Source: Lethocerus indicus
Taxonomy: Eukaryota > Arthropoda > Insecta > Hemiptera > Belostomatidae
Direction of reading: 5' to 3'
Assembly: GCA_019843655.1 (NCBI GenBank)
Contig: JACDQD010000007.1
Location: 28,424,816-28,488,815 of the forward strand
Length of the DNA: 64,000 nucleotides
The translations under genes were made by a program, and so were the position numbers. The notes beneath the pieces were generated by a model that worked only from the letters and a program-made list of their open reading frames with translations, did no database searches and had not been told where the DNA came from. The number at the start of each line of letters is the position of its first letter. Within the stretch, counting starts at the first letter, position 1. This document shows, in pieces, positions 21,501 to 32,186 of this stretch.

Positions 21501-24454
21501 ATTCGCTTATACCCATTTTAATTAAATCTGAAACAATAATGTACAAATAATACTGACAACTGCAGGTAACAAAAAAATTGATTATTTCTGTAATTAATCT
21601 ACACAGAAAAAGTTTTGCGAGGCCACTGACCTTTGGGAGTTTTCAAATTTGAAAGAAGAGTAAAGTTCGACTGATCGACTCCATTGCTCTGCTGACTCGG
21701 ATCGACCTGAAAACGTCGAGGAATTATTTATGAAGTTTTATCTTGAAAATTGATCCGAAGCCGTAAGTTCTTTTATTCGCCCTCCTACTCGCTAATAATT
21801 ATACCGGGTATTGTACTGGTTACAAAGCTTTATTGACTTCCCTAGATGAATGTAAATGTCACCTGTTTAAGCTCTGCCTTTGTCCTGATCCTGGATGCGA
21901 GGAACGCGGCCAGGCCGTCCAGTTCGACATTGGTCTGCACGACTCCGTTGGTGATGAGCTCTACCTTGGTGGCCGCTGCCACCTCGTCGTCGTCGTCCGT
22001 AATGTCGACTATCTCCTGGATGTGCGCGCCGATGTGGGGCAGGACGGTGTCCTGGCAGACGGAGTCGATGGCCTTCGGGAGGTGTAGCTTGTGCGGGAGG
22101 TAGGTGGACGGCGGCTGGGCCTGGGCCGTGTTCCTCTCAAGGGCGTTGGCGCCGAACGCCGGCAGACCGTGGTTCCCTCCGGGCCCCAGCAAACTGTTGT
22201 GGTTGGCGTACGCGTTCTTCAGTTCCAGAGGGTGGAAACTGTTTTCCGACGGGGTCCTGACCGCCGGCGGGTTCTTGTACTGCTGTTGCTGCTGCTGCTG
22301 TTGTTGTTGTTGCTGCTGCTGCTGCTGGAGCTGGCTTTTGGCCTCGAGGTTGTTGCGCAGGATGCTCAAGACCCGCTTGTCGGCGACTCTGTTCACCGGC
22401 GCGTTCCTCGCCTTGAGCGAAGACGGCTGTTGGTACTCCTGAGGTATCTTGCCGACCTGGCCGAAGTACTGGACGTGGTTGGAGGAGGGGTAGGTGGCCG
22501 AGGGCGGGGTCGTCCCCGACGGCGGCTTGAACTGGGCGTGGTTCACCGGCGGCTGCGGAGTGCCGCCCTGCTGTTGGTTCGCGTCGCCGTTCATCGTATC
22601 CTTGGAGGAGAGGTACGAGCTGAATTTCCGCTCTATCTCCTGATCGATGGACTGGCGCCATGAGTCCTCCCTGGGGATTTTGGGCGCCGTCGTCGGTCTC
22701 TGGACGGAGGACGAGGGTCTCTTGCCGAGGGAGTGCTCCGCGATCTTCCGGTGGGGCCCGGGCATAGAACAGTTCGACTCCGGGTATCTCTTGTCGGAGG
22801 GAGCGTACGCCGAGTGGTGGTGGTGGAAGAGTACCGAGCTGTTGGGCGGCCTCTGCTGGTGCGAGTTGGCGTAGTAGTTGTTGTGGACGTCGTAGGTGGA
22901 TGAGGAAGAGTTGGCGCTCTTGGTGAAGGTGAGGACGGAGGGAAGGGCACTGGCTGAGGTGGAGGTGGAGGTGGAGGTGGAATAGTACTGGGGTTGTGGG
23001 AGGGGGGAGGGGTCGTCGCGATGGACGATTCGTTCCGAGGGCTCCTGGTGGCCGTGGCGGTGGGACTGGGCCCTGGGTTGGAGTTGGATCTGTTGTTGAT
23101 GATGCTGTTGCTGGTGCTGGTGCTGGTGCTGATGGTGTTGTTGCTGATGGTGTTGTTGCTGTTGCTGGTGGTGGAGGTGCCTGTGGTGTCGCCGGTCCGA
23201 CTCTTCCATCTTCTTGACCTCCGCCCGGTAGCCTTGTGACGCCTGCAGAGTCTGGTGCCTGGCGCCGAAGTTGAAGTCCACTTTGGGCACGCCGGCGGTG
23301 GGCGGTGCCCGGTGGTGGTGGCCGGTGGCCTCCTGCTCGTAGCCCGCCGAGGCGCCGCCGCCCCCGGGGTGGAGGGGCGGCCGCCCCTTGGCCCGCGACC
23401 GGTACATCTCCTGGCTCCTGTAGGCGAAGCTGTTGTACACGTGCTCGCCCTCGTCCTTGGCCGTCGAATCGGCCGACTGTCTGACCGTCTTCACTGAGAG
23501 GTCTAGCGGGGACTCCCGTTTCACGACGCCGCTCAGGATGGAACGGTGGTTGGACTCTTTGCCGGTGACCACCGTCGTCGTCGGTATCCTACCGCTCGAT
23601 CCGGTAGACGAATAATAATTCTGGAGACACGAAATTTATAAATAATTTATACGCGGTAGGTTATAGATATGTCCTTTTATATTTGTATTTAACGACTTGA
23701 TCGAATTTAAAATGGTTAACGAGAACTCGGCTACAGGAAGTAGCCGGATAAGAAGGAAACAATGCTGCCATACCTGGTGTTGTTCCTGATGGTGGTGCGA
23801 CTCCTGCTGGTGGTGGACGTGCGGATGGTGGTGATGGTGGGGCTGTTGGCGGTGCGGCGAAGGGGTGGACTGTCTGTGGTGGGGGGCGGTGGAGCCTCCG
23901 GGGTAGGCCTGGGGCGGGACCACGGTCATGGAGGTCGCGGAGCCGGCCCTCGCCGCCCTACTGCCCTCGTACTTGGAGTAGTCGGACTTGATCTGGGCTA
24001 TCGAAGGCAGTGACCCTCCGCCCCGCCACCGCCCCCCGCCCCTGCCCCAGCTTCTGCCGCCGCCCCGCTCCTGCCCCGGTGGTTCAGCGTCGAAAACGGC
24101 GCCAAGGGAGGTAACCTGAACACAATACTGTAGTTTTAACGGTATCCTCTCTCATTCATTTATTCTTAAATATTTCCATACTCTCTAATTACGTCCATCA
24201 AGGTTCTAGCAAAGAGTGTTGTACCTGTTGGGTTCGGTGGGTTGGTGTGTGCCGTTGTAGTGTGCCTGGCGGTGCCTCCGGGCCAGAAGGGGATGATGTG
24301 GGCACGGGGGCGTGCTCTGGAAGGCGGCGGGGCGGCGGGGGCGTAGTGGGGCTGGAGGGGCGAGGCCTGCCGGCGGCCCCCCGGACGGCACCCCCTGGAA
24401 GTACTGCCGAGTACTCTCCAGCACGTTGTTCAGGCTCACGTCCATTCCTGCCGA
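15503..24454 (-). CDS. BCOR: BCL6 corepressor (BCOR)-like Polycomb cofactor: ankyrin repeats plus PUFD domain
   Basis: BCOR is a nuclear corepressor of the PRC1.1 Polycomb complex; its PUFD domain binds the PCGF1 RAWUL domain. Exons on the complement: A 24454-24225 (ATG at 24445), B 24115-23774, C 23620-21863, D 21706-21631, E 21527-21407, F 21148-20911, G 20802-19127, H 19027-18908, I 18647-18481, J 17841-17681, K 15894-15503 (TGA 15505-15503). The identity rests on H-K: SEIKGWVINKGLGETLLHRS, then ankyrin repeats (NAGYTPLHEACSRGHLDIAR; RPLHEAAENGYTELIQVLL; TYAGQTALTLA), then a PUFD-like DGFEIEESEVILPNLYRLS to KFLLGVE. Exon C is Gln/His/Ser-rich, has a 16-Gln run and the PLDLS motif typical of CtBP ligands. 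Exon G is acidic/Ser-rich, then strongly basic. Joins from B to K keep phase except within G, where the frame breaks near 19770; the A/B join also mismatches (phase 2 to 0). The last intron holds two hAT remnants. Family certain, exact 5' structure not. Confidence 0.9.
15930..16403 (-). mobile_element. hAT transposon remnant 1 (in last BCOR intron)
   Basis: Read on the complement, the outer end is CAGTGGTTCTTAACCGGGGG, a classic hAT terminus. The other end is AAAAGTTTAAGAAACAGCG. Near the middle of the complement a decayed transposase C-terminus is visible: SEMGFSSILHIKAKARNRLN followed by SDDLRVSL, the pattern found in ZBED/hAT transposases. It is about 474 bp, so mostly deleted. Flanking 8-mers agree only partly, so the target duplication is decayed. 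Confidence 0.75.
16468..16780. mobile_element. Foldback family A copy in BCOR intron
   Basis: The left arm reads GGTTGGAATACCGTAGATTT through the GGTCT..AGACC block and GCCATCTTCAGTAG. The right arm is the inverted equivalent ending TCTACGGTAT. The spacer is only ~100 bp, so this is a near-complete hairpin lacking the outermost TA-CCTGTTTT ends. Confidence 0.8.
17077..17603 (+). mobile_element. hAT transposon remnant 2 with target duplication (in BCOR intron)
   Basis: The terminal inverted repeats are CCACGGTTCTCAACC and, in complement, CCGCGGTTCTCGACC (13 of 15 match). Flanking 8-mers GACTAAGA (17069-17076) and GACTAGGA (17604-17611) match at 7 of 8, the hAT target-site length. Inside, the plus strand encodes a transposase C-terminal piece: WISDPFCENN, then KEKLFEIAAGRILKARM, then FSALSAIKTEGRNRL, similar to ZBED5-type hAT proteins. 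About 527 bp; non-autonomous. Its right edge is only ~70 bp from BCOR exon J. Confidence 0.8.
17877..18054. mobile_element. Foldback family A copy, deleted, in BCOR intron
   Basis: It starts TA then CCTG and GTGGTCCGCGACCGGTTGGA, passes through GGTTTGGTCTTTCGCCAGACC and CGCCATCTTCAGTAG, then jumps to a short piece of the opposite arm (ACCAAACCAGCGAGAGGGGA). Confidence 0.75.
18777..18840. mobile_element. Foldback family A terminal fragment in BCOR intron
   Basis: GGAGACAGAAACACGCGAAA to CCAACCCCTTGCAGACC, ending in an ACCGGTA terminus. A smaller end piece (GACCCCTCGCGGACCACAAA) lies at 20830-20858 in another BCOR intron. Confidence 0.65.
22280..22327 (-). repeat. BCOR: CAG/CAA (poly-Gln) tract in BCOR exon C
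   Basis: Sixteen consecutive Gln codons, with CAG and CAA mixed, followed (complement) by a TAC Tyr codon. It lies in a Gln/His-rich low-complexity exon that also has His/Gln runs at about 23080-23190 and, in exon B, at about 23774-23850. The CAA interruptions should limit slippage. Confidence 0.9.
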
Positions 24455-24924
24455 GGACAAAAGGTACGACAAACATTAAACGTAATAATTAAATCGACAA
24501 TCGATGTTATGCATGGTGCAATGGATTTAAGTATTGTCCTAACACGGTTGACGTCGAAAACACCCACCATCGGGATGACACTTTCCAGACTCGTTATTCC
24601 GAACAGAGAACATCCCCGGGATAGCGGAGGGAGATAATGGACGGGGGAAAACGAGCAAAAAGACATTAAAAAGAAATTAAATTCGTGAAACCGGGATTTT
24701 ATGTTGGGGGTTGAGTGAAGAGTGAGATTGGGTACATGCCGTGGAGCATTGAGGGTATGTGGTTCGAAGGACCGCATATGTATATATACATATACATAAA
24801 AAAAGGGCGAAAAGCAAATTATATCAGCAACGTTTAGTACAGTAAAATCCTCTTCTGGACAAAAAAACGAAGAAGATGTCCGGCCATTCGGCTCTAAGAG
24901 AACATCTTCAGCTGGTTTAACGTA
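24455..24924. other. Presumed BCOR 5' intron / upstream DNA, no gene seen
   Basis: A CAG acceptor sits immediately upstream of the BCOR ATG (exon begins GAATGG), so non-coding 5' exon(s) probably lie further right. I could not identify them. Open frames here are short and unlike coding sequence. Confidence 0.4.
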
Positions 24925-25236
24925 CCTGTTTTGTGGTCTGCGAGGGGTTGGAATACCGTAGATTTTTATGTGTTTCTGCCTCCTCTCGCCGGTTCGGTCT
25001 TTTGTTGGACCGGGGTTTCGGCCGCTCGCCATCTTCAGTAGCGCCGTGTCAGTCACTGTCGGCACTTTGGATGTTTTTCGGACTGCACTGTCACTGTCTC
25101 ACTTGTACTGTACAAGTAGACTGTGTCACCGTACTAGACAGTACACAAGCGCTACTGAAGACGGCGAGCGGCCGAAACCGGTCTAGCAGAAGACCAAACC
25201 GGCGAGAGAGGAGACAAGAGACACAACAAGCCTACG
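24925..25236. mobile_element. Foldback family A, near-complete hairpin
   Basis: TA then CCTGTTTTGTGGTCTGCGAG through GCCATCTTCAGTAGCGCC, short centre around GTACTGTACAAGTAGACTGT, then the inverted arm GCGCTACTGAAGACGGCGAG to AACAAGCCTACG. Both arms are ~130 bp. Confidence 0.85.
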
Positions 25237-25576
25237 TCTTAATAAATGTTTTAATTTAATAATCGATAGTTCGCCATGATTTCCTCCATCGTTGAAATAA
25301 AACATGGCTGTGAATTGATTATGATTAATTAAGATGACAAATGAATATAATGCAGAAATAAAACTCGTATTACACGCCAATAATGACAATCTAAAAAACC
25401 GAGTGCACAGAAAAAACAGTGCGTTACTGATAAAAAAGAGGAAAGGTTTTTCACTGCCGAAAATAAACACGAATCTTTAAAATGTCGCTCTTATCAAACT
25501 ATTTTTATCGGTTAATTTCTGTTTTTACGCAACTCCGGGTCATTTAGATAACCTCCAGTGTGTGTGTGTGTGTATG

Positions 25577-25580
<4 letters not shown>

Positions 25581-25630
<50 letters not shown>
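25581..25630. repeat. (TA)n microsatellite, preceded by (GT)n
   Basis: About 25 TA units following a GT/GTAT run (25557-25580), just outside the compound foldback element. Confidence 0.95.
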
Positions 25631-25634
<4 letters not shown>

Positions 25635-25674
25635 CGGTCGGTCATACGAGGTTTTGTGTACATACGGCGTTCTG

Positions 25675-27199
25675 GCGAAAGTTAGTTCGCACGAACTGTC
25701 TAACTGTGACTGACACAGCGCTACTGAAGACGGCGAGCGGCCGAAACCGGTCTAGCAAAAGACCGAACCGGCGAGAGAGGAAACAGAATCAGAGGAAATC
25801 TAGGAATTGAAAATTCTTGAAACATGTTTTTGTGTCGTCTATTTTATCGAACTTATTACCGAATTATCGAATAAAATAGCTTCTAATTTCGAAATATTGT
25901 TAAGAATTCAAACTTCGGTATCTTCCCTCTCGATAACGGATACTTACTGGTCTGCAGTAGCTGATATAATGAAACGAATATCTCTATAAAGGTAATTTTT
26001 TGTTCCTAACGATCTACCCAAAAACATCATCGTGCGTTTCTTTCTCCTCTCGCTCGGGTTTGGTCTTTTGCTAGACCGGTTTCGGCCGGTTCGACAGTGC
26101 AAGTGACAGTGGCCACGGAAAACCGTCCAAAGTGACAACAGTGACTGACAGCCGCGCTACTGAAGACGGCGAGCGGCCGAAACCGGTCTGGTAAAAGACC
26201 GAACCGGCGAGAGAGGAGACAGAAACAAATCTACGGTATAGTATTGGTAGGTGACAGAGTGTGCGAGAGAAGCGAGTGGCTTTTAGCTTTATTAAAGGAT
26301 ATTTGCAACCCCTAACCCTGTGGGGTGGGGAGGGAAAAACCACCCACCCTCAGTCCTAAATACTACCACCGTCGCAGGAGGACTTATCGTTTTAATTTAT
26401 ACCGAACCCTCCTTTAATTTATTAGGGGGCGTTTTATCTCAAATGAGCCGCGTTAATTGCTTTTTTCCTCCCTTTACCCCCCCCCCCTCCCTTAGGCCCT
26501 TTAGGCCCTAAAACGAGTTACGGAATTCGCAGGCCCTTATTCAAATAACGCTGGTAGGCCGGGGGGGGGGTTAACATACGCATGTTGTTATAATCAACCT
26601 TTGGGGGATGGACATGGAAAATTTCATATATAATAAAGTACACATAAAATAATAATCAAGCGTCGTATATAATAAATTTCTGATATGATGTTATGAAATA
26701 AAAATATTCGTTACAACGATTGATGATGTTTTGGGTAGATCGTTAGAAAAAATTACTTTTATAGATGATATTCGTTTCATATTTCAGCTACTGCAGACCA
26801 GTAAGTGCCCCGTTATTATGCATACCGAAGTTCGAAATTGAAGGCGATAATTTTAGACCGAAAATTTAGATTTTCTCGATTCAATACTGAATAGCCGGCG
26901 TAAAACATTTTTCAAGAATTTTCAATTCCTAGATTTCGTGTGTTTCCGTCAACTCTTTCGGCCGGTTCGGGTCTTTTGCTAGACCGGTTTCGGCCGCTCG
27001 CCGTCACACAGTACACACGGACAGTACAAGTGGCATTGACACAGTGCAGTGTGAGGACGCCCGAAAAACATCCAAAGCGACCAACACCAGCGCACTGAAG
27101 GTGGCGAGCGGCCGAAACCGGTCTTCTAGCGAAAGACCAGAGGAGACAGAAACAGACGAAATCTACGGTATTCCGACCCCTCGCAGACCGCAAAACAGG
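25675..27199. mobile_element. Compound foldback element, ~1.5 kb palindrome
   Basis: Outer arms are family A inner blocks: left about 25690-25800, and right about 26930-27199 ending CGCAAAACAGG-TA. Inside these, a second inverted pair of ~190 bp (about 25800-26030 against 26735-26935) shares AACGATCTACCCAAAAACAT, GAAACGAATAT and TACTGGTCTGCAGTAGCTGA. Another complete family A hairpin (about 26030-26240) is nested in the left half. The centre (26250-26700) is unique and contains poly-C and poly-G runs. No transposase frame was seen. Confidence 0.7.
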
Positions 27200-27851
27200 T
27201 ATTCTAGACTAATTTTTAATTCGGTTGAAATTCAGAGGCCCATTCATAGATCAAATAGAATGTTGTGTTCTGGAAATATATTTTTTTTTTAATTTTTATT
27301 GTACAATCAACTTATATTAGTTATATGGGTACAATAACGGGTTGGCAACGGTGAACACTGACATGTAGGTAAAAGTGCCACGATGTTGGCACTTTTGGCA
27401 CGAAAATCCGATAATAAGTTTTATCGATTTCTTTGGCCGTTTTGAAGGATTTTGCAGTACGGTTCTGTTGAAAAATTTCGGTCTCGAATACTGATCTTTT
27501 TCACGAAATTGGGCATTCTGTCTTCGGAGCTCCTTCCAATATAATACAACCTCGTGACCCACCTTCTTCTCCTGAAGGCTGCCTCTCGGAGAGGTAAACC
27601 GGCGGAATGTCGTGGGAGAAGAAAAAAAAAAAATGTTATTTTTTCGCTTTAGAAAGCGGTTTTGTAAACACGGTCATGACTTCGGGAGTCAACCGACTAA
27701 CTACGCCCTCCAGAGAGTGTAACGACCTTCTTCCTCACTCTCTCTTCTCTCTCTCTCTCTCTCAGATTGAGAGCAGAATTCTCAGCATTGGTTCAGTATT
27801 GAGAGCAAAACTCTCTGGAATCCTGGAATTCTGGAATAGAATTATAATTAC

Positions 27852-27872
27852 TATATATATATATATATATAT
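27852..27872. repeat. (TA)n microsatellite at foldback centre
   Basis: Followed at once by TGACAGTACAGGCGACAGTG, the inner sequence of family A. The same junction recurs at about 33220. Confidence 0.9.
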
Positions 27873-28525
27873 GACAGTACAGGCGACAGTGACAGTGCAG
27901 TGACTGAATGCCCGAAAAACATCAAAAGTGACCGCTACTGAAGACGGCGAGCGGCCGAAACCGCTCTAGCAAAAGACCGAACCCGAGCGAGGGAGGAGAC
28001 AGAAACAGACGAAATCTACGAATTGAAAATTCTCGAAAAATGTTTTTATCCCAAAAAAAGAGTCTACAGTGACTGACACAGCGCTACTGAAGACGGCGAG
28101 CGGCCGAAACCGGTCTGGCAGAGGACCGAACCCGATCGAGAGAGGAGACAGAAACAGACGAAATCTACGAATTGAAAATTCTCGAAAAATGTTTTTATCC
28201 CAAAAAAAGAGTCTACAGTGACTAACACAGCGCTACTGAAGACGGCGAGCGGCCGAAACCGGTCTGGCAGAGGACCGAACCCGATCGAGAGAGGAGACAG
28301 AAACAGACGAAATCTACGAATTGAAAAATCTCGAAAAATGTTTTTATCCCAAAAAAAGAGTCTACAGTGACTAACACAGCGCTACTGAAGACGGCGAGCG
28401 GCCGAAACCGGTCTGGCAGAGGACCGAACCCCGAGCGAGAGAGGGGACAGAAACAGACGAAATCTACGAATTGAAAATTCTCGAAAAATGTTTTTAACCC
28501 AAAAAAAGAGTCTACAGTGTAGTAC
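27873..28525. repeat. Tandem array of foldback-arm units, 149 bp x ~4
   Basis: After one family A arm the block GAAATCTACGAATTGAAAAT ... GTCTACAGTGACTAACACAG ... GGTCTGGCAGAGGACCGAAC repeats with starts at 28011, 28160, 28309 and 28459 (spacing 149-150 bp). The unit equals the inner arm plus the GAATTGAAAATTC segment found in the compound element at 25.8 kb. Confidence 0.9.
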
Positions 28526-28711
28526 TCTTACAGATAGCACACAGAAGTGCAGTAAAAAAAAATCACTAATTAATACCTAAATGTCACTGACTGATATGAT
28601 CTTGTGGTAAGAATATCGGTGTTCCGATATTTTCGCGAGTACGGGCCCCCAATCGGTAAGGGTTTCTGCCCTTTACTTGTAAAGAGTTAGTACTTAGTAC
28701 GCGTTACTTGT

Positions 28712-28955
28712 AATACCGTAGATTTCGTCTGTTTCTGTCCTCCAGTAAGGATTCTACTGGACTCAAATGAAGACAAACAGTACAAGTGACAGTGAGACAG
28801 TGCAGTGAGGACAGTGCCCCGAAAAACACCCAAAGTGACCAACGCCGCTACTGAAGACGGCGAGCGGCCGAAAAACCGGTCCGGCAGAAGGGCCGAACCG
28901 GCGGGAGAGGAGACAGAGGAAGACGCGAAATCTACGGTATTCCAACCCCTCGACT
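28712..28955. mobile_element. Foldback family A copy
   Basis: TAATACCGTAGATTTCGTCT with a shortened left arm, then GACAGTGCAGTGAGGACAGT, the inner block, and the terminal piece GGTATTCCAACCCCTCG. Confidence 0.75.
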
Positions 28956-29604
28956 ATGCAAAATCAACAACTTTGACACAGATATATGATACAATATAAG
29001 CAGAGATTGGTTCAAGAGGGTGAATAGGGAAGAGGGGGCCGCAGAAGGATAGGGCGAAAACCCTTCCTGAGGAAAAATCCTGGAATAGACGGAAGTTAGT
29101 GATAATTCAAGCGAATTGCGCAATAATTGGCCCTTTATAAAAGGGACCGTCGTGGCACATGCGCCTGGAATTGTTGCGACGTGAGATTTCCCACTGCTCT
29201 CACTTTCTCTTTGCTCTCAACACTGTTCTTCGACCTTTCGCACCAGGACCGAATCGTCGCTCCACGTCCTGTAGGGCCCCCCACCCCCCCCCTCCCTTCC
29301 CTTCGTCCTGCCTCCGTCGGTTTCTCTTCCCGGCCCCAATTCGACCACCGCAATCGTCCATACAATGAAAAGTCCGATCGGCGATTCGGAGAGTGTCCCT
29401 TCTTCTTTTCTCCTCCCGACGACTTTTCTTTTCTTTTCTTTTCGGGTCGTAGCGAAAACTCCGCCTTTCAGTTGTTGGCCAACTGTTGCGCCACACGGTG
29501 AACTTCCGACTCTCTCGCGTCGTCGTCGTCGTGACCCACTTTCGTGAACGGCCCCGTTCGAACGTCGATCTCGCTATTCGAAACACCTCCGACTATGACT
29601 TACA

Positions 29605-29608
<4 letters not shown>
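28956..29608. other. Unassigned stretch, GC-rich from about 29150 to 29600
   Basis: Both strands have open frames of 60-130 codons rich in Arg/Pro/Ser, which GC- and pyrimidine-biased DNA gives easily. No family resemblance. It could be a promoter or 5' exon region, but I see nothing that proves it. Confidence 0.3.

Positions 29609-29671
<63 letters not shown>
29609..29671. repeat. (TA)n microsatellite
   Basis: About 31 uninterrupted TA units. Confidence 0.95.
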
Positions 29672-29788
29672 CTTCAGTATAGAATTCTTATCCCCGCATC
29701 CTCGGGTTTACGAGCACTCTGAGCCTGTGAAAGTCCGCCGAGCAGTCCGTACATATCGACAAATGTCACTAAACCAAGAATTCAATAA

Positions 29789-30220
29789 TTGACAACTAAG
29801 TAATTGCGGATTTCACCGCAAAAGTGGCGTTGTACATATTTTTAAGTGCGTCAACAGATCTTTGCACGGATAAGCCGTGGAGATGGTTTCAATTGCAGGT
29901 ATAAGATATATTCGACTTCTCTGCAATGTCCCAGTGTTGAACTGTGGCGATCCGAATCGATATAATGGCCTTTATTCGGTCATCGTTTTTGCGGAAATGA
30001 AAAACGAAAAATGCTCGCTTCGGTTCACAGTGTTTTAGCTTTTTATACACACACACACAATTCGACCGGTCGATGTAATTTTGATACCGAATGTTTCAGA
30101 AAGGACCGAATAATAAAGTGTCGAAGAATCTTATCTGTGCAAAGATTTTGTGACGTACTTTTAAAAATACGTACAACACGCCACTTGTTGTGGTGAAATC
30201 CGCAATTACTTAAGTTGCCG
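29789..30220. mobile_element. Mariner-like MITE with long inverted repeats
   Basis: Ends: GACAACTAAGTAATTGCGGA TTTCACC on the left and the inverted GGTGAAATCCGCAATTACTT AAGTTGCC on the right. Similarity continues inward for roughly 80 bp on each side (including GTGGCGT and ATCTTTGCAC). End fragments of the same kind occur at 36068-36112, 47570-47602 and 58386-58422. No transposase was seen; the ends resemble insect mariner termini. Confidence 0.75.
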
Positions 30221-30414
30221 ACACGATATTATTTAATAAATATATTGCAGCTACTGCTACCGCTCTGCTAAACGAAAAGTGCTACCGAAAGTGGCGACCA
30301 ACCGAAACCGATCTAGCAGAAAAACTAAACGGGAGAAAGTGTTTTCTTTATTTCAATTTTAATTAGCTACAATTTTCAAAATTATATTTATTTACAGCGC
30401 GAATTCATAATATA

Positions 30415-30690
30415 CTGAATATAACCGAATATGACCGAATATGACCGAATATGACCGAATATGACCGAATATGTCCGAATATGTCCGAATATGTCCGAAT
30501 ATGTCCGAATATGTCCGAATATGTCCGAATATGTCCGAATATGTCCGAATATGTCCGAATATGTCCGAATATGTCCGAATATGACCGAATATGTCCGAAT
30601 ATGTCCGAATACGACAGAATATGTCCGATTATGTCCGAATATGTCCGAATACGACCGAATACGACCTAACATGACCGAATATGACTGAGA
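30415..30690. repeat. 10 bp minisatellite
   Basis: About 27 copies of CCGAATATGT / CCGAATATGA. All three frames stay open on both strands in places, so translated ORFs here are artefacts. Confidence 0.95.
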
Positions 30691-30947
30691 ATATAGAATT
30701 TTAGTTCGGGCAAAATTCCCGAAAAACTTTTTCGCTAAATACCAGAGCTTTTCCTCAGAAATTTCTACAACTAAAACCTGCGTCAACAACAATCATTACC
30801 TGCGTCGGTTTTTTTTTTTAAATTAAAAGCCCGAATTGCCTTCAACGTTTGTGATAGAATGCCGGTAGTAAAACTTCAGTTTGTGCAGTAAAAATTATTT
30901 TTGAACTAAATAGTATTTTGGTCGTTAATATATAAATAAATATATAA

Positions 30948-30948
<1 letters not shown>

Positions 30949-30981
<33 letters not shown>
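30949..30981. repeat. (TA)n microsatellite
   Basis: About 16 TA units. A (TTA)n run follows at 31123-31155. Confidence 0.95.
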
Positions 30982-30983
<2 letters not shown>

Positions 30984-31119
30984 GTTGGCGGAGGCGTAGC
31001 AGTTTTATCCATTTGTGATATTGAGGTCAACCGATCAAGTGGGCAAGTGACCCCCCGCGCGCGCCATCTCGCGGCCGCCTATTTAGTTCACGGTCAGCCC
31101 CACCACGCCCAGCACTCGC

Positions 31120-31155
<36 letters not shown>

Positions 31156-31730
31156 ATTTTACTCAAATTACTTGTATTTTCCACGCCGATTTTACCCCCT
31201 TTTCACGGTTTTCGCGTCCGGGAAATCATCCCTCGTTCGCCCAGCCGAACGAACAACCGCTCACAAGTACGCGAAGTTTTACGCGCAACAAATAGCTCTT
31301 TTTGTCGGTAAAAACCGAGTCAGAAAATCGGACACATTGCTGTCTGTATGTCCGCACGCCGGAGCTACTGAAGACGGCGAACGGCCGAAGATTAGGGACA
31401 ATTCCAATTCCTTTGGACGCAATCAGAATTTCATCCAATAATGTTAATAGCTAAATCGTTATATTAAAAAATAAAATAAATATCCGGCACAGTTGTCCAG
31501 TTTGATTTTAACGCACTAGCGCATAGTTTTAAACCTTGATGGGGGGGGGTCAGGGGTGGGGTTGGGGGAGAAGAAAAAGAAGAATCGAATTCGGTTCTGA
31601 AAAAAAGAAAAAGCTTAATTTGACTTGGAGAACGCCAAATTTGAATTGGAAATCGGCCTCAGTTGAATATATACATATAGTAGGTTAGGTCAAGAGTGAA
31701 CTAGACTGACAAACGGTCGGATGCTTCGGG
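30982..31730. other. No gene seen; (TTA)n run and a decayed foldback block
   Basis: It contains (TTA)n at 31123-31155 and a short family A piece at about 31360-31395 (GAGCTACTGAAGACGGCGAA CGGCCGAAG). The rest is unassigned. Confidence 0.5.
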
Positions 31731-31800
31731 AGGGATGGAGGGAGGGTGAGAGGGAGAGAGAGAGGGAGAGAGAGAGAGAGGGAGAGAGAGAGAGAGAGAG

Positions 31801-31876
<76 letters not shown>

Positions 31877-31890
31877 GGAGAGAGGAGAAA
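31731..31890. repeat. (GA)n-rich microsatellite
   Basis: About 160 bp of GA with GG interruptions; a purine strand. Open frames across it (Arg-Glu or Leu-Ser repeats) are not genes. Confidence 0.95.
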
Positions 31891-32186
31891 CCGCGGCATT
31901 CTGCGGTCCAAGCCTCACTTTAAGGCCAAGGACTTAACGCCGGTGTCGTTCGGACTTAACGGTCGAACTTAACATTCGATATTGTCCTGACCCCGTCGCG
32001 ATTTTCGAGGCCGAAAATTTCCAGTCGATTTCGACCGGACGACAGAAAAACTTAGAAGATAAACTATTCAATCCGTGTATTGGAGGCAATTTTTTTCTCA
32101 ACTGGAATACCGAAATAAAGAAATTGGCTACCATAAACGGACGGCCTCGGCTATGGCGGTAACCTTGGGCCGAGAGCGCGTATATA

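Noticed and set aside
29127..29586. Overlapping Arg-rich ORFs on both strands
   Set aside because: GC/CT-biased DNA; both strands equally open and no homology signal.
31685..31972. Arg-Glu and Leu-Ser repeat ORFs
   Set aside because: (GA)n microsatellite translation.
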